NCBI GenBank assembly: GCA_963578605.1
Contig: CAUZEA010000007.1
Location: forward strand, 1 to 64,000
Origin: JAKVCB01 sp963578605
Lineage (GTDB): Bacteria; Planctomycetota; Planctomycetia; Pirellulales; Lacipirellulaceae
Length of the DNA stretch: 64,000 nucleotides
Direction of reading: 5' to 3'
Positions 8,327 to 16,539 of this stretch are shown one piece after another (within the stretch, counting starts at the first letter, position 1; each line of letters begins with the position of its first letter). A program made the translations under genes and the position numbers. Below the pieces are notes generated by a model that saw only the letters and a list, made by a program, of their open reading frames with translations, was not told the origin of the DNA and did no database searches.

Positions 8327-8608
8327 TCACGACTCCTCGATGGCTTCCTTGACAGGTTGAACAAAATGGGGTGATCTGCCAGCGGAAAGATCTTCAGCCT
8401 TTTTCTGGGCTTTCTTTCGCTCGTTAAATTCAAACAAGGCCACGCGTTTAAGCGATTGGTTGAAGACGCCCCAATAGGCCTTCAAACGAACTTCTTTAGC
8501 AGATTTTACACGGCTCTTTCGCTTCGTAGGGGCCTTTTTTTTCGTTTTCTTTTCGACCGCATCCATCTCGGCACGTTTTGCTTTGCGACTGACGACTTTA
8601 CGAGCCAT
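8327..8608 (-). CDS. Small basic planctomycete-type hypothetical protein
   Basis: A 93-residue protein. The N-terminal half is a lysine/arginine-rich tail (MARKVVSRKAKRAE, KKTKKKAPTKRKSRVK) like those of nucleic-acid-binding proteins. The C-terminal half is a compact conserved-looking segment (LKAYWGVFNQSLKRVALFEF ... PHFVQPVKEAIEE). I recall the AYWGVFNQSxKRVALFE block from small planctomycete proteins of unknown function, but cannot verify this. The ATG at 8608 is preferred because the 48 upstream in-frame codons lack any such character. It converges with the preceding plus-strand gene, leaving about 50 bp. Confidence 0.7.
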   Translation of the reverse strand: MARKVVSRKAKRAEMDAVEKKTKKKAPTKRKSRVKSAKEVRLKAYWGVFNQSLKRVALFEFNERKKAQKKAEDLSAGRSPHFVQPVKEAIEES

Positions 8609-8833
8609 ATCGGGCCCCAACTGGGGAAAAGTGAGGAAATGAACTAAACACCGGAGTCCCGAGTGTACTCGATCTGCAGTTGGCTGACTATGGGCTGGAA
8701 TATCGACGTCCCAGGGACCTCCGGGCCACGCACACCCTGGGCTTCCGGCCACAACGTGATTCGGAGCGCAGCATTCGACGAGAAATCGTAGAGGACCTTC
8801 CTATCCGCTAGAGTTTAACGCCAATCCTATCCG
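8609..8833. other. Short intergenic spacer with a tandem repeat at its end
   Basis: This lies between two minus-strand genes. The only notable feature is the 26-bp duplication at its right end, listed separately. Confidence 0.4.
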
Positions 8834-8851
8834 CTAGAGTTTAACGCCAAT
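8800..8851. repeat. 26-bp exact tandem duplication over a gene's 3' end
   Basis: Two identical 26-bp units (8800-8825 and 8826-8851). The right unit holds the last codons and the TAG stop (8834-8836) of the minus-strand gene; the left copy lies just past the stop. It looks like a recent slippage duplication that left the protein unchanged. Confidence 0.95.
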
Positions 8852-9271
8852 CCGGGCGGCGCGAGCTACCATAGCGGGTTGAAAGTAAATAATGGGACGA
8901 AGGTGGCGGGTGGAACGCATGTACTTTGCGTGCGTTTTCTGCCGGGCCCAAAAGAAAGTCTGATCGACCAGGGTCTCAGGCAGTTTGCCCGTATCTACGA
9001 GGTAGACGACTTTGTCTACAAAGTGAAGCTCGTTATTCAAGCGGGCTTTCAGACCGATAATCAGACGGTCGTGCAGACTAATCGGCTTACCGGGTGCCAC
9101 TGGTTGCAGAACAAGAGGTTCCAACTCGGAAGCGTGCAGCTTTTTTCCTTCCGGTCGCTTCGGCAAGGCAAGGGTTCCGGCCATAAGGCAGGCAAGCAGC
9201 AGTAACGATACCGCAGTGGGGGTGCGAACAGCATCGATTTTTTCGCGCTGAGTTCGAAGAAAACCCAACAT
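8834..9271 (-). CDS. Membrane-anchored hypothetical protein
   Basis: A 145-residue protein with a single N-terminal hydrophobic segment (about residues 18-36, TAVSLLLLACLMAGTLALP). The remainder is a soluble domain with conserved-looking motifs (LHDRLIIGLKARLNNELHFVDKVVYLVDTGKLP ending before QTFFWARQK, then RPIIYFQPAMVARAARIGVKL). ATG 9271 is chosen because GGAGG lies ten bases upstream (9281-9285) and it places the membrane segment near the N-terminus. It resembles a planctomycete-conserved hypothetical family; the function is unknown. The stop codon lies in a tandem duplication. Confidence 0.7.
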   Translation of the reverse strand: MLGFLRTQREKIDAVRTPTAVSLLLLACLMAGTLALPKRPEGKKLHASELEPLVLQPVAPGKPISLHDRLIIGLKARLNNELHFVDKVVYLVDTGKLPETLVDQTFFWARQKTHAKYMRSTRHLRPIIYFQPAMVARAARIGVKL

Positions 9272-9833
9272 TCGACAAGCCCTCCAAGATGAGATGCCCC
9301 CCCGGTGGTCCCAGGGGCGAATTGCCAGACGAGTTCCCAGGGACGTCAAAATCGAGCTAGCTTGTAGACCAAGGGATACTCGTTTACAAGCCCATTTTGT
9401 TTTGAGCGCGGAATCCTTGGCAGAATCCATCTCCCTGGACGTAACGAGGGGCATTCAACACGAGTGCCCACAACGCTTTTAGTGTAATTTGCGTGTGAAT
9501 GTCCACCGACTGGTGGTAGCAACCGTTGTGAACTTCTGAAGATGGCCAGCGGCAACGTCCACTTTCAAATTAAAAAAAGGCCAGCGTTGCGGCAGTCGTG
9601 CCGGGTCTTCGTTGACAAACGGCATGAGGTTTGCGGTGACATTCTGGCACAAAGTTTGCCGTCGTCAAAGAGGCGGTAAAATTGTCAAAAGTGGTGGCAA
9701 AATGTCTTTCGTGAACTAGAATTGCTTTGTATCGTCTTTATGCTGTCGCAGTCGAGTGGCAATTTCAATTGAAGCTGCAGGCGAAACCAGCCGATGCAAC
9801 TTATCGATATTGGTTTGTAGCAAAGATCACTCG

Positions 9834-9871
9834 TCTTGCAATGAAAAACAAATCTTGCAATGAAAAACAAA
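9834..9871. repeat. 19-bp exact tandem duplication
   Basis: Two perfect copies of TCTTGCAATGAAAAACAAA lie head to tail in AT-rich intergenic DNA. No function is apparent. Confidence 0.95.
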
Positions 9872-10084
9872 TAGGAAGAACGACAGTTAAAGCGTAACGC
9901 AGCAGTTGTTTTTGGCTACAATGTAACAGAGGATATCAAACTTTCCGGTCGCTATTCCGTCGGGAGGACCAACAATTTCGATTGGCCCGTGTCGATACCA
10001 TGGCTGTGCGCAGCATAGTCCGAGACGCGTCATTCTTCGAGCGACTCCACACCGTCGCAATCGACCGGAAGTTTGGTCATAACG

Positions 10085-10127
10085 AAAGGCTGCGGTTTGT
10101 GCCTGACCAGGTGCAGCCGCAGCCTTT
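10085..10127. terminator. Long intergenic hairpin, terminator-like
   Basis: An 11-bp perfect stem (AAAGGCTGCGG 10085-10095 with CCGCAGCCTTT 10117-10127) encloses a smaller CCTG/CAGG stem. On the plus strand only a short T run follows, so termination is plausible but not certain. It lies about 180 bp past the PP2C gene, in the direction that gene is transcribed, or may belong to an unrecognised small RNA. Confidence 0.45.
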
Positions 10128-10229
10128 TACCATGGAAGGCTTATTGCCAGCTGCGTTGGCATGAGGCATGAAGTGCCGAGCCCCGAAGGCTGGTGGACAT
10201 TGTTACGGTCGGCACCTTTCGGATGCCAC

Positions 10230-10270
10230 GTCTCCGGGAGACCCTCGGATACCAGGTCTCCGGGAGACCC
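10230..10270. repeat. Duplicated GGTCTCC-GGAGACC dyad
   Basis: The 15-bp unit GTCTCCGGGAGACCC occurs at 10230-10244 and 10256-10270. The right copy with its flanking G forms a perfect GGTCTCC/GGAGACC inverted repeat around a single G. It lies just past the stop of the PP2C gene and could act as that gene's 3' hairpin, although no T run follows. Confidence 0.6.
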
Positions 10271-10304
10271 CACGGGGTCGATGGATGTTGTGGCTGCCAA
10301 CGGT

Positions 10305-11180
10305 TCAGCGTGTCAGTCCAAACCCGATGATTGTCAAGTCGTCCGGTTTCGAAGGTACCTTGGCGGACTCGGTTAACATGCGGGAAATCGCTTCGCCAGC
10401 CAAACGGACAACAGCACGGCTTACAGGGCCGATCCGCACCATTTCAACGATTTCGTGTGGGAATAAATTGTCAAACAAACCGTCGCTGGCAAGAACCAGC
10501 CTGTCGCGCGGCGCCATTCTGATCGGCGATCCGATTTCAATCCGCATATTGTTGGTCCCAATCACGTTCGATATCATGTGCCGATCTTCGTGATAAATTG
10601 CATCGGCTTCATCAATCATGCCCGACTCAACCGCATAACCAATCGGTGAGTGTGCAATTGTTTGAAGCTTGACGCGTCCGCGACTTCCTATGAGTAGAAT
10701 CGAGGAGTCACCCACGTGATAGGTGCGGACCGCTCCAGACCGAATCTCGGCGATTGCCAGGGTCGATGCCGATCCATTTCCTAAAGCGCAGACCGCAGTA
10801 TTGGCGGATTCGATGCCATCGAGAATCGCTGGTCTCAACTCTTCAACCTGCGGGTCGAGGTTTTCCAGGGACTTGACGACCTGTTCGACCGCCAGTCGGG
10901 ATGCCTGTCCTCCATTGGCGTGTCCACCTAGACCATCGGCGACGATCAGGACCCCCTGATCGGGGGTACGCGGTACGAATGCTGCGACGTCTTCATTGGG
11001 CGTTATCTTGCCTGGGGACCGGCACGTGTAAACTGCAGCGGTACCACCGGCCAGCTGATACGAGCCAAGCTGACGCATCTGATCGACTGCCAGCAGCAGG
11101 CTCTGACCAAGCGTTGGGACCAAAATGGCCCCACCTCCGCTAAGGGAGGGTGTTGACGGGATGGTCTCAACCAAACTCAT
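10305..11180 (-). CDS. PP2C/PPM-family serine-threonine phosphatase
   Basis: A 291-residue Mg/Mn-dependent phosphatase. The family's metal-binding motifs are present in order: NEDVAA, VADGLGGHANGG, a T/S-rich strand before AIAEI, VGDSSILLI, LASDGLFDN and KPDDLTIIGF. It should remove phosphate from Ser/Thr residues of cytosolic proteins. The ATG at 11180 overlaps the TGA of the upstream kinase gene as ATGA, a classic sign of translational coupling, so kinase and phosphatase form an antagonistic pair. The kinase partner is frameshifted in this sequence, which would also weaken coupled translation of the phosphatase. An in-frame start at 11267 is less likely because it lies inside the kinase's 3' end. 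Confidence 0.88.
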   Translation of the reverse strand: MSLVETIPSTPSLSGGGAILVPTLGQSLLLAVDQMRQLGSYQLAGGTAAVYTCRSPGKITPNEDVAAFVPRTPDQGVLIVADGLGGHANGGQASRLAVEQVVKSLENLDPQVEELRPAILDGIESANTAVCALGNGSASTLAIAEIRSGAVRTYHVGDSSILLIGSRGRVKLQTIAHSPIGYAVESGMIDEADAIYHEDRHMISNVIGTNNMRIEIGSPIRMAPRDRLVLASDGLFDNLFPHEIVEMVRIGPVSRAVVRLAGEAISRMLTESAKVPSKPDDLTIIGFGLTR

Positions 11181-11918
11181 ACCCAGTCCATCGTTTCCAA
11201 GAAGTGTCGTAGTTGGCCCGCAGTGCGGAATTGCCGTAAAATCAGCGACCGCTTTAACCCGCGGCAAATCGATTTGACTTCGGGAGGTTGCCTGGAATAC
11301 CTAGCTTTTCCACCTACAGCATCATAGAAGATGCGAACCAGATCACAAACATCGTCATGGATGTCGGTAGCCGTCGCTGGACCGTAGTGGTAGAGATCTA
11401 ACAGCTTGAGATCAAAGGAGATACCGTGACGCCGGATGATGATATTTTCCGGATGTAAATCGCCATGATATTCTCGGACGTGGTGGATTCTTTCAATGCC
11501 CGTAGCCAATGCATGCAGCAGATGCATCCCCTGGAAGGGCGATATTCGTCGCCCCGGCTGCTGCACCATAAAACTCGAAAGTGGCTGACCTTCGACGTAT
11601 TCTGACACGAGAAACGTCACCTGCTGACCATTGAACTGGAACGAATCACTAGTGTGGTACTGGATTAAAAGTAGGACAACTGCGAAGTTTGTGTAACTTT
11701 CGGGCATAAGCCCTTAAGGTCTTACCCCGCTGGTTGCGGTGAGGAAAAAAGAATTTCCCCGCCCGCTCGATGTCGGTACTCAACTCGCGTAATTTGTAAA
11801 CTTCCCCTTCCCAGCCTACCCCGAGAAATCCAGCAACCTCATATTTAGCAGCAATCACTCGGCCTGGACGAAGTCGAAACGAGTCGAGCACCTGCAACTT
11901 CGTCCGTTTATTTGCCAT
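11177..11918 (-). pseudogene. Protein kinase with one frameshift
   Basis: The total length is 3n+1, consistent with one extra base. The N-terminal frame begins MANKRTKLQVLDSF and has a glycine loop (GFLGVGWEGEVYKL) and a probable beta-3 lysine (RAGKFFFP). It runs out of frame near 11665-11676. The C-terminal frame resumes at LLIQYHTSDSFQF and has the hinge (LVSEYVEGQPL), catalytic loop HGDLHPENIII and a DFG-like DLY. Removing one base in the CCTACTTTT tract (read on the minus strand) restores a smooth RSCPLLIQYH. The HGDLHPEN loop is of the atypical kind seen in aminoglycoside-phosphotransferase-like kinases. It is coupled to the PP2C gene by an ATGA overlap. It may be a real mutation, a sequencing error or, less likely, +1 recoding. 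Confidence 0.8.
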
Positions 11919-12060
11919 GATTGCCCGTGACACCCCGCAGCAGTACCCAATCAAAACCGCCCCATCTTAACAGGGCAGCACCAATGTACCAGGGTTCAGA
12001 CCCTCAAGATTGTTGAGGATTGAAGATCCGTTCGATGCAGACGGTGTACCGCCGACCGCG

Positions 12061-12915
12061 TTAGCCAGACAACCGCATCGCGATGTCCAGTGACGTGACC
12101 AGGTCGACTGCGTTATGGTAGAGGATGGCTTCGATCTCCCGGGGGAAGCCAGTTCGCACGTAGTCGGCATAGGCTGCAGGGATTCTCTGGCTGGGCAAGT
12201 CATCAATTCGACGTCGGCGACAAATCTGCGATTCGATTGTCTGCAGTCGGCAATCGGGCAATATGCTTTTCCAGCGGCGGCGGGCGTGATGCAGGAGATC
12301 GACATGCAGGGGTTCTGGCCGACGTGACTGACGAAACAGCAGAAATCGTTCACTGCGATCACAAACAGTTGGCCAGTCGAACGATTTCCCATTGAATGTC
12401 ACGAGCACATCATTTTCTGATATGGTTTGCCAGAACGATTCCAACACACACCGTTCCTCTGCGTAATTGCGGGCCAGCAAGAGGTCAACGAACAGTTGCT
12501 GACGTTCGCTGCGTAGCAATCCGATCAGAAACAAGGCAGCTCCAGCCAACCCGCAAGTCTCCAGGTCCATGAGCACAACGTGTTCTGGAAAAGCTTCCAG
12601 CAAGGTTGCCAATTCCGCTTGCCGGTTGTGGCAATTGGTATTGCTTAGAAGCTCGTCACACCGTGTTTGAACAAGGTTGGACCCATTGGGCCAAAGCCGC
12701 TCGAGCGGAATTCGGATTCGCAGATGTTCTCCAGAAGCTGTGGCTACGACCTGAGCAGTGCGGAGCAACCCGGGAAGTGACTTAACTGGTTTGGGCTGGA
12801 CAATGGCCCTGGTCGTCTGTGGTTTTGGTCGTACCCGCTGAGGAGACCTGGCGGACGTCGGCAAGATACCTCGGTTCAATTCTTCAAGGCGACGGCGAAG
12901 AGATTCTTCGAGCAT
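12061..12915 (-). CDS. mrfB: MrfB/YprB-like ribonuclease-H-fold exonuclease
   Basis: A 284-residue protein. The DEDD-type exonuclease core is visible: an LMDLETCGLAG strand carrying the D-x-E pair (about residue 115), LVTFNGKSFDWP, and a C-terminal H-N-A-V-D motif with the last acidic residue. Bacillus MrfB is the exonuclease partner of the helicase MrfA in repair of mitomycin-type DNA lesions. The mrfA homologue lies directly upstream on the same strand with a gap of about 35-60 bp. Unlike the longer Bacillus protein it ends right after the exonuclease domain, without a TPR-like tail. The ATG at 12915 has AGGA upstream; a GTG at 12942 is possible. The gene symbol is by homology only. Confidence 0.75.
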   Translation of the reverse strand: MLEESLRRRLEELNRGILPTSARSPQRVRPKPQTTRAIVQPKPVKSLPGLLRTAQVVATASGEHLRIRIPLERLWPNGSNLVQTRCDELLSNTNCHNRQAELATLLEAFPEHVVLMDLETCGLAGAALFLIGLLRSERQQLFVDLLLARNYAEERCVLESFWQTISENDVLVTFNGKSFDWPTVCDRSERFLLFRQSRRPEPLHVDLLHHARRRWKSILPDCRLQTIESQICRRRRIDDLPSQRIPAAYADYVRTGFPREIEAILYHNAVDLVTSLDIAMRLSG

Positions 12916-12977
12916 CACAGGTTTCCTGGAATTAGTTTTCACAACCGGTCGGGTCGTGACAAGTTGGCTTCACAATT

Positions 12978-15359
12978 TCAAGTTGCATGCAACGAGGTGG
13001 GTTCATTCGGGGCCAGACCTGGTTGCTTTTCGATCACCAACTCAAGAAGTCGGATGGTTGCCTGCTTGTTTGGAATCGGGTGTCCTCGGGTCAGGTCGGG
13101 ATCACTGTGAATTGCCGGCCGCAGGTTCGGCAATCCTATGCAGCTTGGGCAACCCTCTTCACAAGGACAATTGGCGACCATGTCGTGACAGATTTCCAGC
13201 AACTGACCGATGTGCTGGAAGCCTTTTTCGCTGTAGCCCAATCCACCCGGGTAGCGATCATAAACGATCAGTGTAGTGCGACCAAGGTTTTTGCTATCGA
13301 CCACTCCCCCTAAGTCACGACTGTCGCACATGGCGACCAGGGGTAAAACGACAACAGCCAGGTTTCGAAGACCAACCACTCCCTCACTTGCCCGCAGCCC
13401 GTCAAGTTTCATTTGGCGGCGTACTGCGTCATTTGGTGAAAGCCAGAAAGCGGTTGTTTCGAGATTCTGGGCAGGGATGTCGACCGGTCCCAAGCCGACG
13501 TTTTCCCTGGTTGTGAACTTAATCTTTTTAAAAGCCACTGTTTGCCAGGAAACATCAACATCACCGAAGGCGAGCGCTGCCGATGGTAACGTGCAGCTTT
13601 GAGAGCGTTCAGCTTTAATCAATACGTTGCTTTCAAGCACTGCTTGGGTGTAGTAGTCGGTTTCGCGACGCTCGACATAGGCCACCTTGCCATTCAGATC
13701 GAGTTCACGAACAAGATAAGTTTCGCTGTTGTGCAGGTAGACGGCCTCGGGATAGACCAATTCTGGAGCACTGATTGCATCGACATTTGCGATCACATTG
13801 TGATCGTCGCTTGTTGCGCCGGTGGAACTTCGCTCAACGATGCTGAATGTATTATCGCTCATATGGCGGAGGCTGATCCCGACGGCGGGGTTTTGTCCTC
13901 CCGGAAAATAATAATCACCAGCAACCTGGGTGAGTTCTTCGGCATGAGACAATGCCCCGGCCAGAGGTTCTGCGAGGGGACCAAACCGCTGCAGGCCATC
14001 GGACGTCAATGGCAGTTCGAATGCAGCGGCTTTGAGATGCTTGGCCAGCACGTAGGGATTGTCGGGATCGACCACGGCATGTTCAGGCGACTGGGCAAAA
14101 AAGTACGCTGGATTGCGCAATAGGTATTGGTCGACCGGATCGTTGCTGGCAATGAGTACCGCCAGGCTTTCGTCGTGCCGTCGGCCGCTGCGACCGGCTT
14201 GTTGCCAACAACTTGCGATGGTACCGGGATAATTCACCAACAATGCGATGTCAAGCGAACCAATGTCAATACCGAGTTCCAGCGCATTGGTCGTGGCCAC
14301 ACCGCGCAAGCGACCGGAGAAGAGATCTTGTTCCATCTGGCGACGCTCATTCGGCAAGTAACCTCCCCGATATGCCCGCACACAATCGGCTAGTGGTGAG
14401 TGATTCTCCGTGAGCTGATGCCGGACATACCGGTGAATAAGCTCAGCTGCCTGGCGAGTTCGCGTAAAAGCAATCACTTGACCGCCAGCCTCCATTGCAT
14501 CCACGAGTAAATGGACTGCATCATCATTAGCACTTCTTCGAGCCAGCGAATCGTGCCCGAGTGGCGTTGGATTCCACAGAGCGAAATACTTGCGCCCGCG
14601 CGGTGCACCGTCATTGTCAATGACTTTCACCGACCGCCCTACCAGGCGACTGGTTAACTCACCCGGATTGGCAATAGTGGCACTGGTGGCGAGAAAGAGG
14701 GGTCGAGAACCGTAGTGTTCGCAGATGCGTTGCAGGCGGCGTAACACAGCCGAAACATGCGCACCAAGAATCCCCCGGTACATGTGGACCTCGTCGATGA
14801 CAATGTAACGCAGGCCACTAAAGAACGTTGACCATTTGGGATGATACGGCAAGATCGCAGCATGAAGCATATCGGGATTTGACAAAACAAGGTTCGCTTC
14901 GTTGCGAATTCGGCGGCGCTGTGAAGTTGGGGTATCGCCATCGTAAACGCCAGGTCGTACAGCAGACATCCATGATGCGTCGTCCGCAACGAGTTCGAGC
15001 AACCCTTTCAATTGATCCTGGGCCAGTGCTTTTGTTGGAAATAAATAGAGAGCGCGGGCATCCCGATCGGCAAAAATGGTTTCCAAGATTGGCAAGTTAT
15101 AGGCCAGTGTTTTGCCACTGGCAGTTCCTGTTACAACCACCAGGTCTTGACCACGTCGCGATGCATCAAGGGCCGAAACCTGATGAGCATATAATTGCTC
15201 GATGTTGCGCTGGGCAAGCAAGTGTCTGGTAGTTTCATGCAAGGGCTGCAACGGTTCACTAAACGAACCTTCCTGCTCCGGAAAAATCTCGACGTGCTCC
15301 AGTTGGCCAGCATAATCGCGTTTTTGTTGAATCGTCTGCAATAGCGCGGCAATGTCCAT
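12978..15359 (-). CDS. mrfA: MrfA/YprA-like superfamily 2 DNA helicase
   Basis: A 793-residue DEAD/DEAH-type helicase. Motifs in order: Walker A VTGTASGKT (about residue 80), LFPTKALAQDQ, LSNPDMLH, DEVH (VIDEVHMYRG), ATSATI, VIAFTRTR, ATNALELGIDIG and QQAGRSGRR. The C-terminal third is the DUF1998-type region, with a four-cysteine cluster (CPCEEGCPSCIG) typical of YprA/MrfA. In Bacillus this family works with the MrfB exonuclease to excise mitomycin-type damage independently of UvrABC; the mrfB-like gene follows here. ATG 15359 is preferred, with GTG 15365 possible. A perfect palindrome lies about 100 bp upstream. Confidence 0.87.
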   Translation of the reverse strand: MDIAALLQTIQQKRDYAGQLEHVEIFPEQEGSFSEPLQPLHETTRHLLAQRNIEQLYAHQVSALDASRRGQDLVVVTGTASGKTLAYNLPILETIFADRDARALYLFPTKALAQDQLKGLLELVADDASWMSAVRPGVYDGDTPTSQRRRIRNEANLVLSNPDMLHAAILPYHPKWSTFFSGLRYIVIDEVHMYRGILGAHVSAVLRRLQRICEHYGSRPLFLATSATIANPGELTSRLVGRSVKVIDNDGAPRGRKYFALWNPTPLGHDSLARRSANDDAVHLLVDAMEAGGQVIAFTRTRQAAELIHRYVRHQLTENHSPLADCVRAYRGGYLPNERRQMEQDLFSGRLRGVATTNALELGIDIGSLDIALLVNYPGTIASCWQQAGRSGRRHDESLAVLIASNDPVDQYLLRNPAYFFAQSPEHAVVDPDNPYVLAKHLKAAAFELPLTSDGLQRFGPLAEPLAGALSHAEELTQVAGDYYFPGGQNPAVGISLRHMSDNTFSIVERSSTGATSDDHNVIANVDAISAPELVYPEAVYLHNSETYLVRELDLNGKVAYVERRETDYYTQAVLESNVLIKAERSQSCTLPSAALAFGDVDVSWQTVAFKKIKFTTRENVGLGPVDIPAQNLETTAFWLSPNDAVRRQMKLDGLRASEGVVGLRNLAVVVLPLVAMCDSRDLGGVVDSKNLGRTTLIVYDRYPGGLGYSEKGFQHIGQLLEICHDMVANCPCEEGCPSCIGLPNLRPAIHSDPDLTRGHPIPNKQATIRLLELVIEKQPGLAPNEPTSLHAT

Positions 15360-15455
15360 GTTCACGATTCCCTTCTCATTGAACAGGCTGTAGACCGTCT
15401 GGCTGCTTAACGACTCAGGGTCGATTTGCTGCCCAACGAACCAGGCAATATCCCC

Positions 15456-15481
15456 ATATAGTAGACAGGCGTCTACTATAT
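15456..15481. promoter_or_regulatory. Perfect 11-bp inverted repeat upstream of mrfA
   Basis: ATATAGTAGAC (15456-15466) and its exact complement GTCTACTATAT (15471-15481) flank a 4-bp AGGC spacer. It lies 97 bp upstream of the mrfA start, in a non-coding gap. The AT-rich arms and lack of a T run favour a protein-binding operator over a terminator. It could control the damage-repair operon; the regulator is unknown. Confidence 0.55.
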
Positions 15482-15780
15482 CGTCGGTATTGGGAAGGAA
15501 ACAAGATCAGGCCAATCGGCGTATATACAGATTCAGGCTCGAAAATGGCATCGGTTGGCCTTCGCGGTTGCCCCCGGTTACGCCGATTCTGCTGGCAACG
15601 AATCGGCTAAGAAGTGTTGAAGTCAGTCAGCCTGGTGTCCATGATCTGCTTCTCAACATTACACTAAAGGTTGGGCGTTCCGCTTTCCGAAAGGGTTTGT
15701 TGCCTTGAGCGTCATGAAGTTCTAAAATTACTTTAGAGTTATGCGACGCTTTTCATCATTTTCTCAAAAGGGTTCCGAAC
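15482..15780. other. Intergenic region, about 300 bp
   Basis: This lies between the divergent mrfA operon and a small secreted-protein gene. No ORF is supported. An AAAGGG ribosome-binding site precedes the ATG at 15781. Confidence 0.4.
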
Positions 15781-16431
15781 ATGTCGTGCGTTCGTATGGG
15801 TTGGTTTTCGGTATGGTTTTTCTTACTCGGGCTGGCGAATTTGAGTTTCGCTCAATCAACACCACGGAGCTCTAATGGTCCAACCGATGCCGACATTAAC
15901 CGTCCCGTATCGGATATTGGCGGAGTCGTCGGGCAGGAACTGAACAGGATTTATTCACGAGGCATCGGCCGTGGGTTTACTGTTAGTGGTGTGGAGAGCT
16001 TAATCGGGCAGCGCAACCGAGTTGGTATCAACACGATTGGTTTGGATCGTGGCGCGGCGCCCACTCAGTCCAGCTTGGGGCGTGGTAGAGGGGCGCCCAG
16101 CTTTGGGGTTGGCATGAGCCGTGGGAAGAAACCTTTTTCAACGGTTTCGTCCCGTCCGACAGTGAGCCCTTACATGAGCCTCTTTGTCGACACGTTAAAC
16201 GATGCAGTCCTGCCCAACTATTCAACCTTTACACGACCACAGCTTCAACAGCAGCGTTTTAACGACGATATGCGAAGGCAGAATATGGAGATGGAACGGC
16301 GCGTGCAGGCGATTTCTGCCCAATCGGCTTTTGCAAGCCCGCGCGGTTCTGAAACTCAATATCCCACAGGGCACCCCGCCATGTTCTCGAATACGGGACG
16401 TTATTATCCGGCCAACTTGAGACGGCGCTAG
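15781..16431 (+). CDS. Secreted hypothetical protein, Arg/Gly/Gln-rich
   Basis: A 216-residue protein with a Sec signal (VWFFLLGLANLSFAQS, cleavage near residue 25). The mature part is low-complexity, rich in Gly, Arg, Ser and Gln (GRGRGAPSFGVGMSRGKK), with a helical Gln/Arg/Met segment (about residues 150-180: RPQLQQQRFNDDMRRQNM) and a basic C-terminus. An AAAGGG ribosome-binding site precedes the ATG. No domain is recognised; such proteins are common around planctomycete envelope genes. It converges with the broken kinase gene downstream. Confidence 0.65.
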   Translation: MSCVRMGWFSVWFFLLGLANLSFAQSTPRSSNGPTDADINRPVSDIGGVVGQELNRIYSRGIGRGFTVSGVESLIGQRNRVGINTIGLDRGAAPTQSSLGRGRGAPSFGVGMSRGKKPFSTVSSRPTVSPYMSLFVDTLNDAVLPNYSTFTRPQLQQQRFNDDMRRQNMEMERRVQAISAQSAFASPRGSETQYPTGHPAMFSNTGRYYPANLRRR

Positions 16432-16539
16432 ACTTAACGCAAGTCGAGCTTTTATCGGTGGAACCTTTTGTAGGTGGGGACAACATGGCGCCCCGATCGG
16501 ATTGTTGATCGCCGTGTTCAGGCTCTTCTTGGGCCGCGC

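Larger units (their letters stand above)
9272..10304. other. Intergenic region, about 1 kb
   Basis: No convincing gene. It contains a 19-bp tandem duplication (9834-9871), a long hairpin (10085-10127) and a duplicated dyad (10230-10270), listed separately. The short open frames lack ribosome-binding sites and recognisable motifs. Confidence 0.5.

Noticed and set aside
10085..10127. Intergenic hairpin as part of a protein-coding ORF (9982-10164)
   Set aside because: The 60-codon frame has no ribosome-binding site, and the stem itself explains the composition.
11967..12392. Possible frameshifted C-terminal extension of mrfB
   Set aside because: The peptide in that frame shows no TPR-like or nuclease-like pattern, and the mrfB frame ends at a natural position after the last acidic motif.
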